A stretch of DNA of 42,095 nt, from assembly GCA_963592435.1 (NCBI GenBank), contig CAVAWT010000013.1, positions 1 through 42,095 on the forward strand, read 5' to 3'. The position numbers and the translations under genes were made by a program. Position 1 is the stretch's first letter, and the number at the start of each line of letters is the position of its first letter. The stretch is from Phoenicibacter sp963592435. Lineage in GTDB: Bacteria; Actinomycetota; Coriobacteriia; Coriobacteriales; Eggerthellaceae. The notes under the pieces are model-generated. The model did no database searches, was not told the origin of the DNA, and saw nothing but the letters and a program-made list of their open reading frames with translations. Positions 17,012 to 25,223 of the stretch are shown piece by piece.

Positions 17012-18166
17012 ATGCAAATTGTTAATGGGAAAACATACGTTGATGGCGAATTTATCGAAGGTGTTGCTGTCAACATTGAAGAAGAAAAAATTGCGTCGAT
17101 TGGTGAGCCAAGTGGAGCAGGAGAGACGCTCGATGCAGATGGACGCTATGTCGTTCCGGGCTTTGTTGACCTCCATTTTCACGGCTGTGTTGGAGCTGAT
17201 TTGTGCGATGGGGAAGTTTCGGGTATTCAAAAAATTGCTCAATTTCAAGCATCAAAAGGGACTACAACGATTTGCCCAGCAACAATGACGTTTTCTGAAG
17301 AGATTTTGACGCCCATTATGAAAAGTGTCAAAGACTTTGTTGATAAACAAAAAAAAGGAGAAGTGCTTGAGGATTGTGCCCATTTTGCTGGGGTGAATAT
17401 GGAAGGTCCCTACATTTCGCCTAACAAGGTGGGAGCGCAAAATCCAGCCTACGTCCACGCAGGTTCGATTGAGGAATTTAATCGTTTAAACGAAGCGAGT
17501 GGCAACATGATCAAACTTGTCGATGTCGCACCCGAGGTTGAGGGAAACATCGATTTTATCAAGCAAGCGACTAAGTGTGGCATGAGAGTTTCAGTTGCTC
17601 ACACTTGTGCTGATTATGATGAAACGGTTGAGGCGTTCAAGGCAGGAGCGCGTCAAATGACACATTTGTTTAACGCCATGAATCCAATTCACCACAGAAA
17701 TCCTGGACCAGTCGTTGCTGCTTCTGAAAACGATGAGGTGATGGCTGAGCTTATATGCGACGGCGTGCATTCTCATCCCGCAATAATAAGAATGGCATTC
17801 AAACTTTTTGGTGATAACCGTATAATTTTGATTTCAGACACGATGCGCGCTTGTGGTTTGGAGGATGGAACTTATGATCTTGGAGGTCAAGATGTGACGG
17901 TGAAGGGCAACTTGGCGACCATTGCAGACGGCTCGATTGCAGGAAGTGTGACTTGTTTGCCTGACTGCGTGAGATATGCAGTGCTAAAGGCTGGAATACC
18001 TTTAAAAACTGCAATTAAGTGTGCAACAGAAAACCCTGCTCGCGCGTTGGGGCAAAGTGACAACATCGGCGTGTTGAAGGCTGGTGCGTTTGCCGACATT
18101 TTAATTTTGAACAGCGATTTGACACTTGAAAGTGTTATTCTTCGTGGTAGGAAAATTCAAATATAA
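17012..18166 (+). CDS. nagA: N-acetylglucosamine-6-phosphate deacetylase
   Basis: Amidohydrolase-superfamily metalloenzyme that removes acetate from N-acetylglucosamine-6-phosphate. The 384-residue protein has the metal-binding VDLHFHG near residue 53, NMEGPYISP with the metal-ligand glutamate, the histidine-bearing VSVAHTCADY, HLFNAMNPIHHRNPG and LISDTM with the catalytic aspartate. The order and spacing are normal for NagA. The AGGAGGG ribosome binding site lies about ten bases before the ATG. It stands between nagB and serA in a same-strand cluster with short spacers. The products acetate and glucosamine-6-phosphate feed fermentation and NagB. Confidence 0.98.
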   Translation: MQIVNGKTYVDGEFIEGVAVNIEEEKIASIGEPSGAGETLDADGRYVVPGFVDLHFHGCVGADLCDGEVSGIQKIAQFQASKGTTTICPATMTFSEEILTPIMKSVKDFVDKQKKGEVLEDCAHFAGVNMEGPYISPNKVGAQNPAYVHAGSIEEFNRLNEASGNMIKLVDVAPEVEGNIDFIKQATKCGMRVSVAHTCADYDETVEAFKAGARQMTHLFNAMNPIHHRNPGPVVAASENDEVMAELICDGVHSHPAIIRMAFKLFGDNRIILISDTMRACGLEDGTYDLGGQDVTVKGNLATIADGSIAGSVTCLPDCVRYAVLKAGIPLKTAIKCATENPARALGQSDNIGVLKAGAFADILILNSDLTLESVILRGRKIQI

Positions 18167-18187
18167 ATCAAAAAACAGGAGGATGAT

Positions 18188-19105
18188 ATGTATAAAGTTC
18201 ATTGCTTAAACAACATTTCACAAAAAGGTCTTGCAACCTTTTCGAGCGATTATGAAATTGTCGATTCAATTGAAGGGGCCGACGTTGTTCTTGTCAGAAG
18301 TGCAAACATGCATGAGATGGAGATTCCAGATTCTGTTAAATGTGTCGCTCGTGCAGGCGCTGGAGTCAACAACATTCCGCTAGAAAAGCTCGCTCGGCGT
18401 GGGATTCCTGTTTTTAACACTCCAGGAGCAAACGCAAATGCTGTCAAGGAGCTCGTTGTTGCTGGCATGCTTTTGGCTTGCAGAGACTTAATCGGCGGAA
18501 ACGAGTGGGTCAGAGAAAACGCAAACGACGAAAACGTTGGAAAAAGTGCAGAAAAAGCAAAGAAAGCGTTTGCAGGTTCTGAAATTGCTGGAAAAACACT
18601 TGGAATTGTTGGTCTTGGAGCAATTGGGCGCAAAGTCGCTCGAGCAGCAGAAGCTCTCGGCATGGAGTGCATTGGAACTGATCCTTTTCTAACGCAAGAA
18701 ACTGCTGGTGGAATTTCGAGGAATTTGCGTTTTGAGCCCAACGCTTCAATTCTCTACCAGATGAGTGATTTCATCACCATCCACGTTCCTGCGACAAAAG
18801 ACACAATCGGAATGATCGATGCTTCCGTTCTCTCAATGATGAGAAATGGCGTTGTTTTCTTGAACTTCTCGAGAGACACTCTTGTCAATGACGACGACAT
18901 GGCAAAAGCGCTTGAGAATGGCAAAGTTGGAAAATATGTCACTGATTTCGCTAATCCAAAAGTTGTTAAAATGCCCAATACGATCGTTCTTCCACATCTC
19001 GGTGCTTCAACTCAGGAAGCAGAAGACAACTGTGCAAAGATGGCAGCTGAAGAAGTCATGAAGTTCCTTGAAACTGGTGAAAAAGTTCATTGTGTGAATT
19101 TATAA
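18188..19105 (+). CDS. serA: D-3-phosphoglycerate dehydrogenase (short form without regulatory domain)
   Basis: NAD-dependent D-2-hydroxyacid dehydrogenase that commits 3-phosphoglycerate to serine synthesis. Seen are the catalytic-domain segment CVARAGAGVNNIPLEK with the substrate arginine, the Rossmann motif GLGAIGRKVARAA, and the C-terminal HLGAST with the catalytic histidine. At 305 residues it lacks the C-terminal ACT or ASB regulatory domain of longer SerA proteins, so feedback inhibition by serine through that domain is not expected. Another D-2-hydroxyacid substrate is possible. An AGGAGG site precedes the ATG, 21 bp after nagA. No serC or serB is adjacent. Confidence 0.9.
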   Translation: MYKVHCLNNISQKGLATFSSDYEIVDSIEGADVVLVRSANMHEMEIPDSVKCVARAGAGVNNIPLEKLARRGIPVFNTPGANANAVKELVVAGMLLACRDLIGGNEWVRENANDENVGKSAEKAKKAFAGSEIAGKTLGIVGLGAIGRKVARAAEALGMECIGTDPFLTQETAGGISRNLRFEPNASILYQMSDFITIHVPATKDTIGMIDASVLSMMRNGVVFLNFSRDTLVNDDDMAKALENGKVGKYVTDFANPKVVKMPNTIVLPHLGASTQEAEDNCAKMAAEEVMKFLETGEKVHCVNL

Positions 19106-19149
19106 AATTTTGCACTAAAAATTAAAGCTGATAAACCAAAGCGTGACAG

Positions 19150-19179
19150 AAGTGGCACATGACGAGGTAGGTGCCACTT
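19150..19179. repeat. 9-bp perfect inverted repeat upstream of the HipA-like kinase gene
   Basis: AAGTGGCAC (19150-19158) and GTGCCACTT (19171-19179) are exact complements around a 12-base loop. No T-run follows on either strand, so a rho-independent terminator is unlikely. The position, 35-55 bp before the next gene, fits an operator or a structured leader. Confidence 0.5.
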
Positions 19180-19214
19180 AACTGCGTTAAAATAATAGTA
19201 TCGCACTGGATGGT

Positions 19215-20318
19215 GTGAAACAAAGGGAGATGATGCTTTATCAGTTAATGAACAAAGACAAGGTTGTTGCAACCTACAAGGAATCCAAGGAGTTGGACGA
19301 GTATTACTATGAGCTCGTTGAACAGAAGGATTCCTATCTTCCGATAGGCTTTTTGAGCATTAACGACTGGATCGATGGACGCCAAATCGCTAAACATCGC
19401 GTAGCTATTCAGAAATTGATGCGTGACATCGGAATGACAACACGTCATGATTTCATAGGAATGGCACGCTGTTTGTCTTTGACTGACACTTTTTGGATGA
19501 AGCGCGAAGACGAGGGTCTAAAATGGGACAGTGTGTCGCTTTACAGAAACCCGTTTGATGATGTCATTGCACGAATCGCTTTTGATGGGACAGGAATGTT
19601 CGGAAGACAGAATTCGCCAACTTCTCCAGAATTTGCAACATCAGGCTCATTTGAAAAATGCTGGGTTCGAGAAGATAGGCAAATCTCACTTTTGAAACGT
19701 GGCTCGTCGGGTTTTGCAAACACTGGTTTTGAGCCCTATTCTGAAAAACTTGCTTCGGATTTATTGAAGGGAGGAGAAATTAAACATGTTCCCTATTCAT
19801 TGCTTAGGTTTCACAAACAACTTGCCTGCAAATGCCCTCTCTTCACTTCCGAAAAAGCGGGTTTTGTTTCCGCTCACAGATTCTTTGAAGGTAATTTCGG
19901 AGTTAAGGAGATGCTTGATTTCTGTGAAAAATATAATTCTGAAGAGCGATTCAGAGAGATGATTATTTTCGATGGCATCATGGGGAATGTAGACCGTCAT
20001 TCTGGTAATTACGGCTTTCTTGTTGACAATGACACTGGTGAAATTTTGGAGCTTGCACCTCTTTTCGATCATAACATGGCGTGCTTACCTTACATGATGG
20101 AGCAAGATGATTTTGATGATTATGTGAGGCAAATTGGTCCGAAAATTGGCACGGATTTTGTCGACATTGCTAAGGCACTCATCACTCCCAGCATAAAGGC
20201 AAAATTGATCGAGTTAAAAGATTTTGAATATGCTGATCCGGGCTTTGGCTATCCAAAATGGAAACTTGAAGCTGTCAACCACTTAAAAGACGTCCAAATT
20301 AAAGCAATTCTGAGCTAA
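19215..20318 (+). CDS. HipA-like kinase-fold protein
   Basis: A protein of up to 367 residues whose C-terminal half has the HipA-type kinase core: GIMGNVDRHSGNYGF (catalytic aspartate and asparagine region, about residues 254-268) and LAPLFDHNMA (metal-binding DH region, about 276-285). The N-terminal part lacks the usual HipA N1 domain and instead has a helical region with KHRVAIQKLMRD. HipA proteins phosphorylate aminoacyl-tRNA synthetases and act as persistence toxins, but this distant member may have another target. No HipB-type helix-turn-helix gene is adjacent. The start is uncertain: GTG 19215, ATG 19230 and ATG 19233 all lie around a GGGAG site, and ATG 19248 is a fourth choice. Confidence 0.75.
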   Translation: MKQREMMLYQLMNKDKVVATYKESKELDEYYYELVEQKDSYLPIGFLSINDWIDGRQIAKHRVAIQKLMRDIGMTTRHDFIGMARCLSLTDTFWMKREDEGLKWDSVSLYRNPFDDVIARIAFDGTGMFGRQNSPTSPEFATSGSFEKCWVREDRQISLLKRGSSGFANTGFEPYSEKLASDLLKGGEIKHVPYSLLRFHKQLACKCPLFTSEKAGFVSAHRFFEGNFGVKEMLDFCEKYNSEERFREMIIFDGIMGNVDRHSGNYGFLVDNDTGEILELAPLFDHNMACLPYMMEQDDFDDYVRQIGPKIGTDFVDIAKALITPSIKAKLIELKDFEYADPGFGYPKWKLEAVNHLKDVQIKAILS

Positions 20319-20352
20319 TAAACGAATTAATAAGCTCCCAGCATGGATAAAC

Positions 20353-20661
20353 ATGCAATTCGATAACACAAGAGCGATGGAGGATTTTTTAAACATTTTT
20401 GAACCCTATAAATCGAAAATGTGCGTTTCAACCAGCTCGGACATTGCTGTTGAAACTGAAATGTTTCAAGAAAACGCTTTCTTTCCAAATCACATTGTGA
20501 TGCGACTTGCGACAAAAGAAATCGGACAACCTGCATATAAAACAATAGATGATTTCGATGAATATCTAAGACACATTATTGATTTTAGGAACAAGACGTT
20601 CGACTCTTTAGATAAGATAATTTCGAATGAAAAAGAGCAACAATTGCTTCATAAAAACTAG
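20353..20661 (+). CDS. Small protein of unknown function after the HipA-like gene
   Basis: A 102-residue acidic, mostly helical protein (MQFDNTRAMEDFLNIFEP at the start). I do not recognise a family. It lies 34 bp downstream of the HipA-like kinase gene on the same strand, so it may be cotranscribed and could be a partner. No clear ribosome binding site is visible before the ATG, which lowers confidence. The codon use and amino acid composition look like those of a real protein (few rare residues, amphipathic helices). Confidence 0.5.
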   Translation: MQFDNTRAMEDFLNIFEPYKSKMCVSTSSDIAVETEMFQENAFFPNHIVMRLATKEIGQPAYKTIDDFDEYLRHIIDFRNKTFDSLDKIISNEKEQQLLHKN

Positions 20662-20729
20662 CTATTGTTGTGATATTGAAATTTGCGTTCAACAAGAAAC
20701 TTTTGTCAAAGCAACGTTTTTAGCTAAAC

Positions 20730-20759
20730 TGCTTCTATGTAAGAATTTTTTGGTATAAT
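20730..20759 (+). promoter_or_regulatory. Promoter of tRNA-Val
   Basis: A consensus -10 box TATAAT (20754-20759) precedes the mature tRNA by 14 bases. A weak -35 match TGCTTC (20730-20735) lies 18 bp upstream. Confidence 0.6.
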
Positions 20760-20773
20760 GTTTTCTCGCGAAT

Positions 20774-20848
20774 GGTCGAGTGGCGCAGCGGGAGCGCAGT
20801 TGCCTTACAAGCAAACGGTCGGGGGTTCAAATCCCTCCTCGACCACCA
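20774..20848 (+). tRNA. tRNA-Val (anticodon UAC)
   Basis: A 75-base cloverleaf. The acceptor stem GGTCGAG pairs with CTCGACC, followed by discriminator A and an encoded CCA (20846-20848). The D stem GCGC/GCGC has an AGCGGGA loop. The anticodon loop CTTACAA carries TAC at 20806-20808. The T arm is GGGGG-TTCAAAT-CCCTC with one G-T pair. The top pair of the anticodon stem is a G-A mismatch, which is tolerated in some tRNAs. Confidence 0.96.
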
Positions 20849-21170
20849 TTTGGAGTAAAACGCAGAAGCTTCTCACTTTTTCATCTTTTATAAATAAATT
20901 CCTTTTTCGCAAGTCACGTTTAACTACCTTTAAGAAATCGCAAAATTTTTAAAGTTTTCAAGTAACGATAAGGTTATTTAAGGTCGAACTTTTATTAATT
21001 AACAGATTGATAAATATGTTCATTAAACAATCGACATTTCGTTAAAACTAATTTTTTGAAAACCTACCGAATATGTTAAAAATTGTCACTCTGAATTAGG
21101 ACTTTGGGTGTAAAATATCAAATTATATAATGTGAACTAAACGTTTGCATGCATTACAAGGAGGCTAGTT
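20849..21170. other. Intergenic AT-rich region between tRNA-Val and mtnN
   Basis: About 320 bases without a supportable gene. An open frame running through the tRNA into this stretch is an artefact. The only recognisable element is the mtnN promoter at its right end; no clear hairpin terminator follows the tRNA, only a T-rich tract. Confidence 0.6.
21104..21131 (+). promoter_or_regulatory. Promoter of mtnN
   Basis: A TATAAT -10 box (21126-21131) is preceded by TTGGGT (21104-21109) at 16 bp. It lies 40 bp upstream of the ATG, which has an AAGGAGG ribosome binding site. Confidence 0.6.
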
Positions 21171-21884
21171 ATGGCACTGCGTTATCATAAACTTGGAATC
21201 ATCGGGGCTCTCGATGAGGAAATTGACACGCTCGTCAAAAATTTAATTCCGAATCCCCTCACGATGATACCAGCTCAGACCTATGAAATGAACACTTGTT
21301 TTCATGATGGGCAAATCGGAAATCAAGAGGTCGTTGTTGTCAGATGTGGCGTTGGGAAAGTTAATTCTGCAATTGTTGCTCAACACCTGATCGATAAATA
21401 TGGTTGCGACGCTGTGATGAAGGTCGGAGTTGCAGGCGCTGTTGCGGCAGATGTCAAGAAAAATGATATCGTCATTTCAAAAGAGCTTCTTGAGCACGAC
21501 ATGGATGCGTTTGGTCAGGCTGGAGAAATTCCAAACATGGAAAGCTCAACGTTTGTTGCCGACAAAGAATTAATTCAAGCTGCACAGAAAGCTTGTGAGA
21601 TTGTGATGGGGGAAGGTAACTATCACATTGGCACTCATGTTTCGGGGGATCAGTTCATTCGTTCGTCAGAAAAGAAAGACTGGCTAAAGAGAACATTTGG
21701 GGCTCTTAGTGCAGAGATGGAAGGAGCAGCCGTTGCTCATGCTGCAACTGTCAACCAAGTGCCCTTTGTCATTTTGTCTTCAATTTCTGATCTGGCAGAT
21801 GATGACGCTATTGATTCATTTGAAGAGACTAAGGACGAAGCGGTCGACTACACCGCTGCAGTCATTCTTCAGATGTTGAGATAG
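21171..21884 (+). CDS. mtnN: 5'-methylthioadenosine/S-adenosylhomocysteine nucleosidase
   Basis: Cleaves adenine from methylthioadenosine and S-adenosylhomocysteine, recycling by-products of SAM-dependent reactions. The 237-residue protein shows the N-terminal LGIIGALDEEI with the catalytic glutamate, the GVGKVNSA motif, GVAGAV, SAEMEGAAVAH with the ribose-binding Met-Glu, and ISDLADDD with the catalytic aspartate. The order is standard for the family. An AGGAGG site lies eight bases before the ATG. It has its own promoter and is followed by the separate promoter of the oxidoreductase operon. A small CCGC-TTA-GCGG hairpin lies just after the stop codon without a T-run. Confidence 0.97.
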   Translation: MALRYHKLGIIGALDEEIDTLVKNLIPNPLTMIPAQTYEMNTCFHDGQIGNQEVVVVRCGVGKVNSAIVAQHLIDKYGCDAVMKVGVAGAVAADVKKNDIVISKELLEHDMDAFGQAGEIPNMESSTFVADKELIQAAQKACEIVMGEGNYHIGTHVSGDQFIRSSEKKDWLKRTFGALSAEMEGAAVAHAATVNQVPFVILSSISDLADDDAIDSFEETKDEAVDYTAAVILQMLR

Positions 21885-21915
21885 ACCGCTTAGCGGATTA
21901 ATCGAATTGTAACTT

Positions 21916-21942
21916 TTGACTTCCGCATTTAACCTATATAAT
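21916..21942 (+). promoter_or_regulatory. Promoter of the 2-oxoacid:ferredoxin oxidoreductase operon
   Basis: TTGACT (21916-21921) and TATAAT (21937-21942) with a slightly short 15-bp spacer; reading the -35 as TTTGAC gives 16 bp. The first gene starts at 21981 behind an AAAGGGG ribosome binding site. Confidence 0.65.
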
Positions 21943-21980
21943 TTCATATTGTTACACCAAAGATCAAGGAAAGGGGATTT

Positions 21981-22553
21981 ATGTCTAAAATGACAGAAAT
22001 TCGCTGGCATGCTCGCGCAGGGCAAGGTGCTGTTACTGCTGCTAAGCTCATTGCAGACACTGCACTTTCTGCTGGTGCTTTCATTCAAGCAATGCCAGAA
22101 TATGGGCCAGAGAGAACAGGTGCGCCATTGAAGGCCTACACTCGTGTGTCCGAAAATCCAATCGAGGTTCACAACTCAATCAAAACACCAGACATTGTCG
22201 TTGTTTTGGACGAGACGCTACTCGATATTGTCGACGTCCTTGAAGGAATCAAGGAGAATGGCACTGTCATCTTGAACACTCAAATGAGTGCAGAGGATGC
22301 GAGGAAGAAATTGAACGCTCCAGAACCTGTGAAGGTCGCAGTTGTTAATGCTTCTGACATCGCTCTTTCAACAATAAAGCGCGACATTCCAAACACGCCG
22401 ATCTGTGGAGCTCTTGCAAAGGTGACTGGAGTTGTTTCTGTTGAAGGAATCAAGGAACACTTGAAAACCACTTTCGGCAAGAAATTCTCCCAAGAGATAA
22501 TTGAAGCGAATTTGACAAGCGTAGATCGTGCATATGAGGAGGTGCAAGAATAA
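21981..22553 (+). CDS. porG: 2-oxoacid:ferredoxin oxidoreductase, gamma subunit
   Basis: Gamma subunit (190 residues) of a four-subunit pyruvate-type 2-oxoacid:ferredoxin oxidoreductase, which oxidatively decarboxylates a 2-oxoacid to acyl-CoA and reduces ferredoxin. The motif RWHARAGQGAVTAAKLIAD near the N-terminus and PEYGPERTGAP are the gamma-subunit signatures, the latter typical of the pyruvate and branched-chain types. Gene order gamma, delta, alpha, beta is the one found in archaea and anaerobic bacteria with the split enzyme. All three internal junctions are TAATG one-base overlaps, so the four subunits are translationally coupled. Pyruvate as substrate is likely but not proven. Confidence 0.93.
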   Translation: MSKMTEIRWHARAGQGAVTAAKLIADTALSAGAFIQAMPEYGPERTGAPLKAYTRVSENPIEVHNSIKTPDIVVVLDETLLDIVDVLEGIKENGTVILNTQMSAEDARKKLNAPEPVKVAVVNASDIALSTIKRDIPNTPICGALAKVTGVVSVEGIKEHLKTTFGKKFSQEIIEANLTSVDRAYEEVQE

Positions 22554-22876
22554 TGCAGATGCCAAGTTTAGAAACTTTCGACGAGTGGCGCCCAGAAGAA
22601 ATTCCTCAGGGCTACGTCTGCAAGGCAGGCACTGCTCATGAATATGTGACAGGTGGCTGGCGCTCGAAGCGCCCTGTGTGGGACGCAGATGCATGTTCAA
22701 ATTGCATGATGTGCTGGGTCGTTTGCCCCGATTCTTCAATAGTCACGAAGGACGCGAAGATGGTCGGCATCGACTATGACCACTGCAAGGGCTGTGGCGT
22801 TTGCGTGCACGAGTGCAAATTTGACGCACTTTCAATAATAAAAGAGTCTGAGGCGCTGGCGAAGGAGGGAAAATAA
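22553..22876 (+). CDS. porD: 2-oxoacid:ferredoxin oxidoreductase, delta (ferredoxin-like) subunit
   Basis: A 107-residue electron-transfer subunit with two [4Fe-4S] cluster motifs. CSNCMMCWVVCP (about residues 48-59) and CKGCGVCVHEC (about 79-89) give two C-x2-C-x2-C-x3-C sets, as in bacterial ferredoxins. An N-terminal extension of about 45 residues (with GGWRSKRPVWD) is typical of the delta subunit and docks it on the complex. It passes electrons from the thiamine diphosphate site to free ferredoxin. Coupled to its neighbours by TAATG overlaps on both sides. Confidence 0.95.
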   Translation: MQMPSLETFDEWRPEEIPQGYVCKAGTAHEYVTGGWRSKRPVWDADACSNCMMCWVVCPDSSIVTKDAKMVGIDYDHCKGCGVCVHECKFDALSIIKESEALAKEGK

Positions 22877-24093
22877 TGGCAACTTCAAAACCATTTTCAG
22901 CCACTGGCAACCAGATGATCGCCGAGGCGTTTCGTCAAGTTGACCCAGACGTTATGGCAGCCTATCCAATCACACCTCAAACAACAATCGTTGAAGGTTA
23001 TGCAAAGTTTGTTGCGCAAGGGCTTGTTAACACTGAATTTGTCACTGTCGAAAGTGAACATTCAGCAATGAGTGCCTGCGTTGGTGCTTCTGCTGCTGGC
23101 GCTCGCGTTGCAACTGCAACTGCGTCGCAGGGCCTCGCGCTCATGTGGGAGGAACTCTACATCGCGTCTGGCATGCGCCTTCCGATCGTAATGGCAAACG
23201 CAAATCGTGCTTTGTCGGCACCAATCAACATTCATGGTGACCATTCCGACGTCATGGGTGCTCGCGACTCAGGGTGGATTATGCTTTTTGCAGAAACTGC
23301 GCAGGAAGCCTATGACAATTCAGTCATCTCATTTCCGATCGCTGAAGACAAAAACATTCATTTGCCTGTCATGACAACTTTGGACGGCTTCACGACGTCT
23401 CATGCGATGCAAACTTGTGTCAAGGAAGACGACGAAACTGTCAAAGAGTTCGTCGGTGACTACGTTGGAGAAAACGGACTTTTGACATCAGATGAGCCTG
23501 TCGGACACGGACTTTTTGCAAATGGTTCATCATACATGAAAACTCGCAAAGTGCTTCGCGATGTTTCTCGAGCTGCTCTTCCAATCATCGAAAAACACGG
23601 CAAAGAGTGGGCAAAAATCACAGGTCGCGATTTTGACTTGGTCGACTGCTGGGGAGTTGAGGACGCTGACATTCTTGTTGTTGTCTTGGGTTCGGCAGGC
23701 GGAAACGTCCGTCATGTTGCAAGAATAATGAAAGAAGAAGGCGTCAACGTTGGCGTCATTCGTCCAAGAGTCTATCGCCCCTTCCCTGACGCTCAAGTTG
23801 TGGATGCTATCAAAAAGGTTGCAGAGGATCGCAAATGCAGTGTCGTCGTTTTGGATCGCGCCGACAGTATCGGCGGCCACTTTGCGCCATTAGGCGCAGA
23901 TGTTGCTTCAGCACTTTTTGCTGCAGGTGTTGATGTGCCATTTAAAAATTACGTCTTTGGTCTCGGGGGACTTGACTTCACAGAAAAAATCATTCGTCAA
24001 ATCATCTCAGAGGCTGAAAGCTTGCGCGACTCGCGTGAAGGCGATGGGACGATCAAATTCATTGGATATATGGATGAGAAAGGGGAAGAATAA
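22876..24093 (+). CDS. porA: 2-oxoacid:ferredoxin oxidoreductase, alpha subunit
   Basis: The 405-residue alpha subunit. Its N-terminal pyrimidine-binding region carries AAYPITPQTTIVE and the catalytic-glutamate segment VESEHSAMSACVGASAAGAR, followed by TATASQGLALMWEELYIASG. The second half is the transketolase-C-like domain (VVLGSAGGNVRHVAR and IRPRVYRPFP). Together with the beta subunit it forms the thiamine diphosphate active site. The signatures match the pyruvate-type enzyme most closely, since VIRPRVYRPFP is characteristic of it; a 2-oxoisovalerate type remains possible. TAATG overlaps join it to porD and porB. Confidence 0.94.
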   Translation: MATSKPFSATGNQMIAEAFRQVDPDVMAAYPITPQTTIVEGYAKFVAQGLVNTEFVTVESEHSAMSACVGASAAGARVATATASQGLALMWEELYIASGMRLPIVMANANRALSAPINIHGDHSDVMGARDSGWIMLFAETAQEAYDNSVISFPIAEDKNIHLPVMTTLDGFTTSHAMQTCVKEDDETVKEFVGDYVGENGLLTSDEPVGHGLFANGSSYMKTRKVLRDVSRAALPIIEKHGKEWAKITGRDFDLVDCWGVEDADILVVVLGSAGGNVRHVARIMKEEGVNVGVIRPRVYRPFPDAQVVDAIKKVAEDRKCSVVVLDRADSIGGHFAPLGADVASALFAAGVDVPFKNYVFGLGGLDFTEKIIRQIISEAESLRDSREGDGTIKFIGYMDEKGEE

Positions 24094-25037
24094 TGGCTAA
24101 TTTAAAACAACTTTCTCAGCTTCCAGAGAGACTTGCTCCTGGCCACAGACTGTGCGCTGGTTGTGGCGCTTCAATGTGTGTGCGCCAAGTGATGATGGGT
24201 GTGCCTGAAGATTGCATGCCAGTTGTTGGTAGTGCAACAGGATGCTTGGAAGTCTCCACGACAATTTATCCTTATAACGCATGGAATGTTCCTTTCATTC
24301 ACAATGCATTTGAAAACTCAGCTGCAACAATTTCAGGAGTGGAGGCAGCTTTTAATGCGATGAAGCGCGCTGGCAAAATTCCAGCTGATAAAAAATTCAA
24401 GTTCGTTGCGTTCGGTGGCGATGGTGGCACATATGACATCGGCTTGCAGTCGCTTTCTGGTGCAATGGAGCGTGGGCACGACATGGTGTATGTCTGCTAC
24501 GACAACAATGCCTACATGAACACTGGCATTCAGAGATCGTCAGCAACACCAAAAGGCGCGTGGGCGACGACTTCTGAAGTCGGAAAAGCACAGCAAGGCA
24601 AGCCTCAAATTCGCAAAGACTTGGCAAGCGTCATCGCTGCTCATCACATTGGCTATGTTGCACAGTCAACTGTCGGGCATTGGAAGGACCTGACTTCAAA
24701 GGCAGAAAAAGCTTTTGCATGCGAAGGCTCGGCGTTTTTGGTCGTTTTGGCTCCATGCCCTCGTGGTTGGAGATATTCTGAAGACTTGACAGCTCAACTT
24801 TGCAGAGCAGCAGTCAATTCAAAATATTGGCCACTTTTTGAGGTCGATCATGGCGTTTGGAAAGTGACAGACGTGCGCGAAAACAAGCAAGTGCCACTGG
24901 AAGACTTCTTGAAGCCTCAAGGTCGCTTTAAGCACCTGTTCAAGCCAGAAAACGAAGCTTTGCTTGAGGAGATCAAGCAGGATGTTGAATCCTACTGGGA
25001 ATATCTCCAAGCTATGCAAGCAGCAACCAATAAGTAA
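24093..25037 (+). CDS. porB: 2-oxoacid:ferredoxin oxidoreductase, beta subunit
   Basis: The 314-residue thiamine-diphosphate-binding subunit. HRLCAGCGASMCVRQ near the N-terminus supplies cysteine ligands of the proximal [4Fe-4S] cluster. AFGGDGGTYDIGLQSLSGA followed by VCYDNNAYMNTGIQRS is the thiamine diphosphate/Mg2+ motif (GDG...NN). SSATPKGAWATTS is typical of pyruvate-type beta subunits. The remaining cluster cysteine is probably in the LAPCPRGW segment. It is the last gene of the operon and is followed 40 bp later by the first of two near-identical terminator repeats. Confidence 0.95.
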   Translation: MANLKQLSQLPERLAPGHRLCAGCGASMCVRQVMMGVPEDCMPVVGSATGCLEVSTTIYPYNAWNVPFIHNAFENSAATISGVEAAFNAMKRAGKIPADKKFKFVAFGGDGGTYDIGLQSLSGAMERGHDMVYVCYDNNAYMNTGIQRSSATPKGAWATTSEVGKAQQGKPQIRKDLASVIAAHHIGYVAQSTVGHWKDLTSKAEKAFACEGSAFLVVLAPCPRGWRYSEDLTAQLCRAAVNSKYWPLFEVDHGVWKVTDVRENKQVPLEDFLKPQGRFKHLFKPENEALLEEIKQDVESYWEYLQAMQAATNK

Positions 25038-25047
25038 TTCCAGAAGT

Positions 25048-25113
25048 AATCTGCTCGGCATCTTCGCCCTGCAAACAAGACCCGCAGCACGTAAGGCTAG
25101 CGGGTCTTTTTTT
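25048..25113 (+). repeat. 66-bp terminator repeat, unit 1
   Basis: The unit differs from the copy at 25158-25223 by a single base (C versus T near position 20). It begins AATCTGCTCGGCATCTTCGC and ends in the terminator hairpin with its T-run. A more diverged relative lies at 37505-37585. Confidence 0.9.
25077..25113 (+). terminator. Rho-independent terminator of the oxidoreductase operon (first copy)
   Basis: Stem AAGACCCGC (25077-25085) with GCGGGTCTT (25100-25108), a 14-base loop and a run of seven Ts to 25113. Confidence 0.92.
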
Positions 25114-25157
25114 CGCGCGAATCTGCTCGACCAGCTTAACTTTGTTTTCTTCATAAC

Positions 25158-25223
25158 AATCTGCTCGGCATCTTCGCTCTGCAAACAAGACCCGCAGCAC
25201 GTAAGGCTAGCGGGTCTTTTTTT
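25158..25223 (+). repeat. 66-bp terminator repeat, unit 2
   Basis: Second copy, 110 bp downstream of the first in the same orientation and identical at 65 of 66 positions. The spacer between the units is not repeated. Confidence 0.9.
25187..25223 (+). terminator. Rho-independent terminator (second copy)
   Basis: Same hairpin as the first copy: AAGACCCGC (25187-25195) with GCGGGTCTT (25210-25218) and seven Ts. It backs up the first terminator. Confidence 0.92.

Noticed and set aside
19150..19179. Rho-independent terminator after serA
   Set aside because: The stem is perfect but no T-run follows on either strand and the loop is long.
20758..20952. A 64-codon plus-strand open frame
   Set aside because: It runs straight through the tRNA-Val cloverleaf and has no protein-like features.
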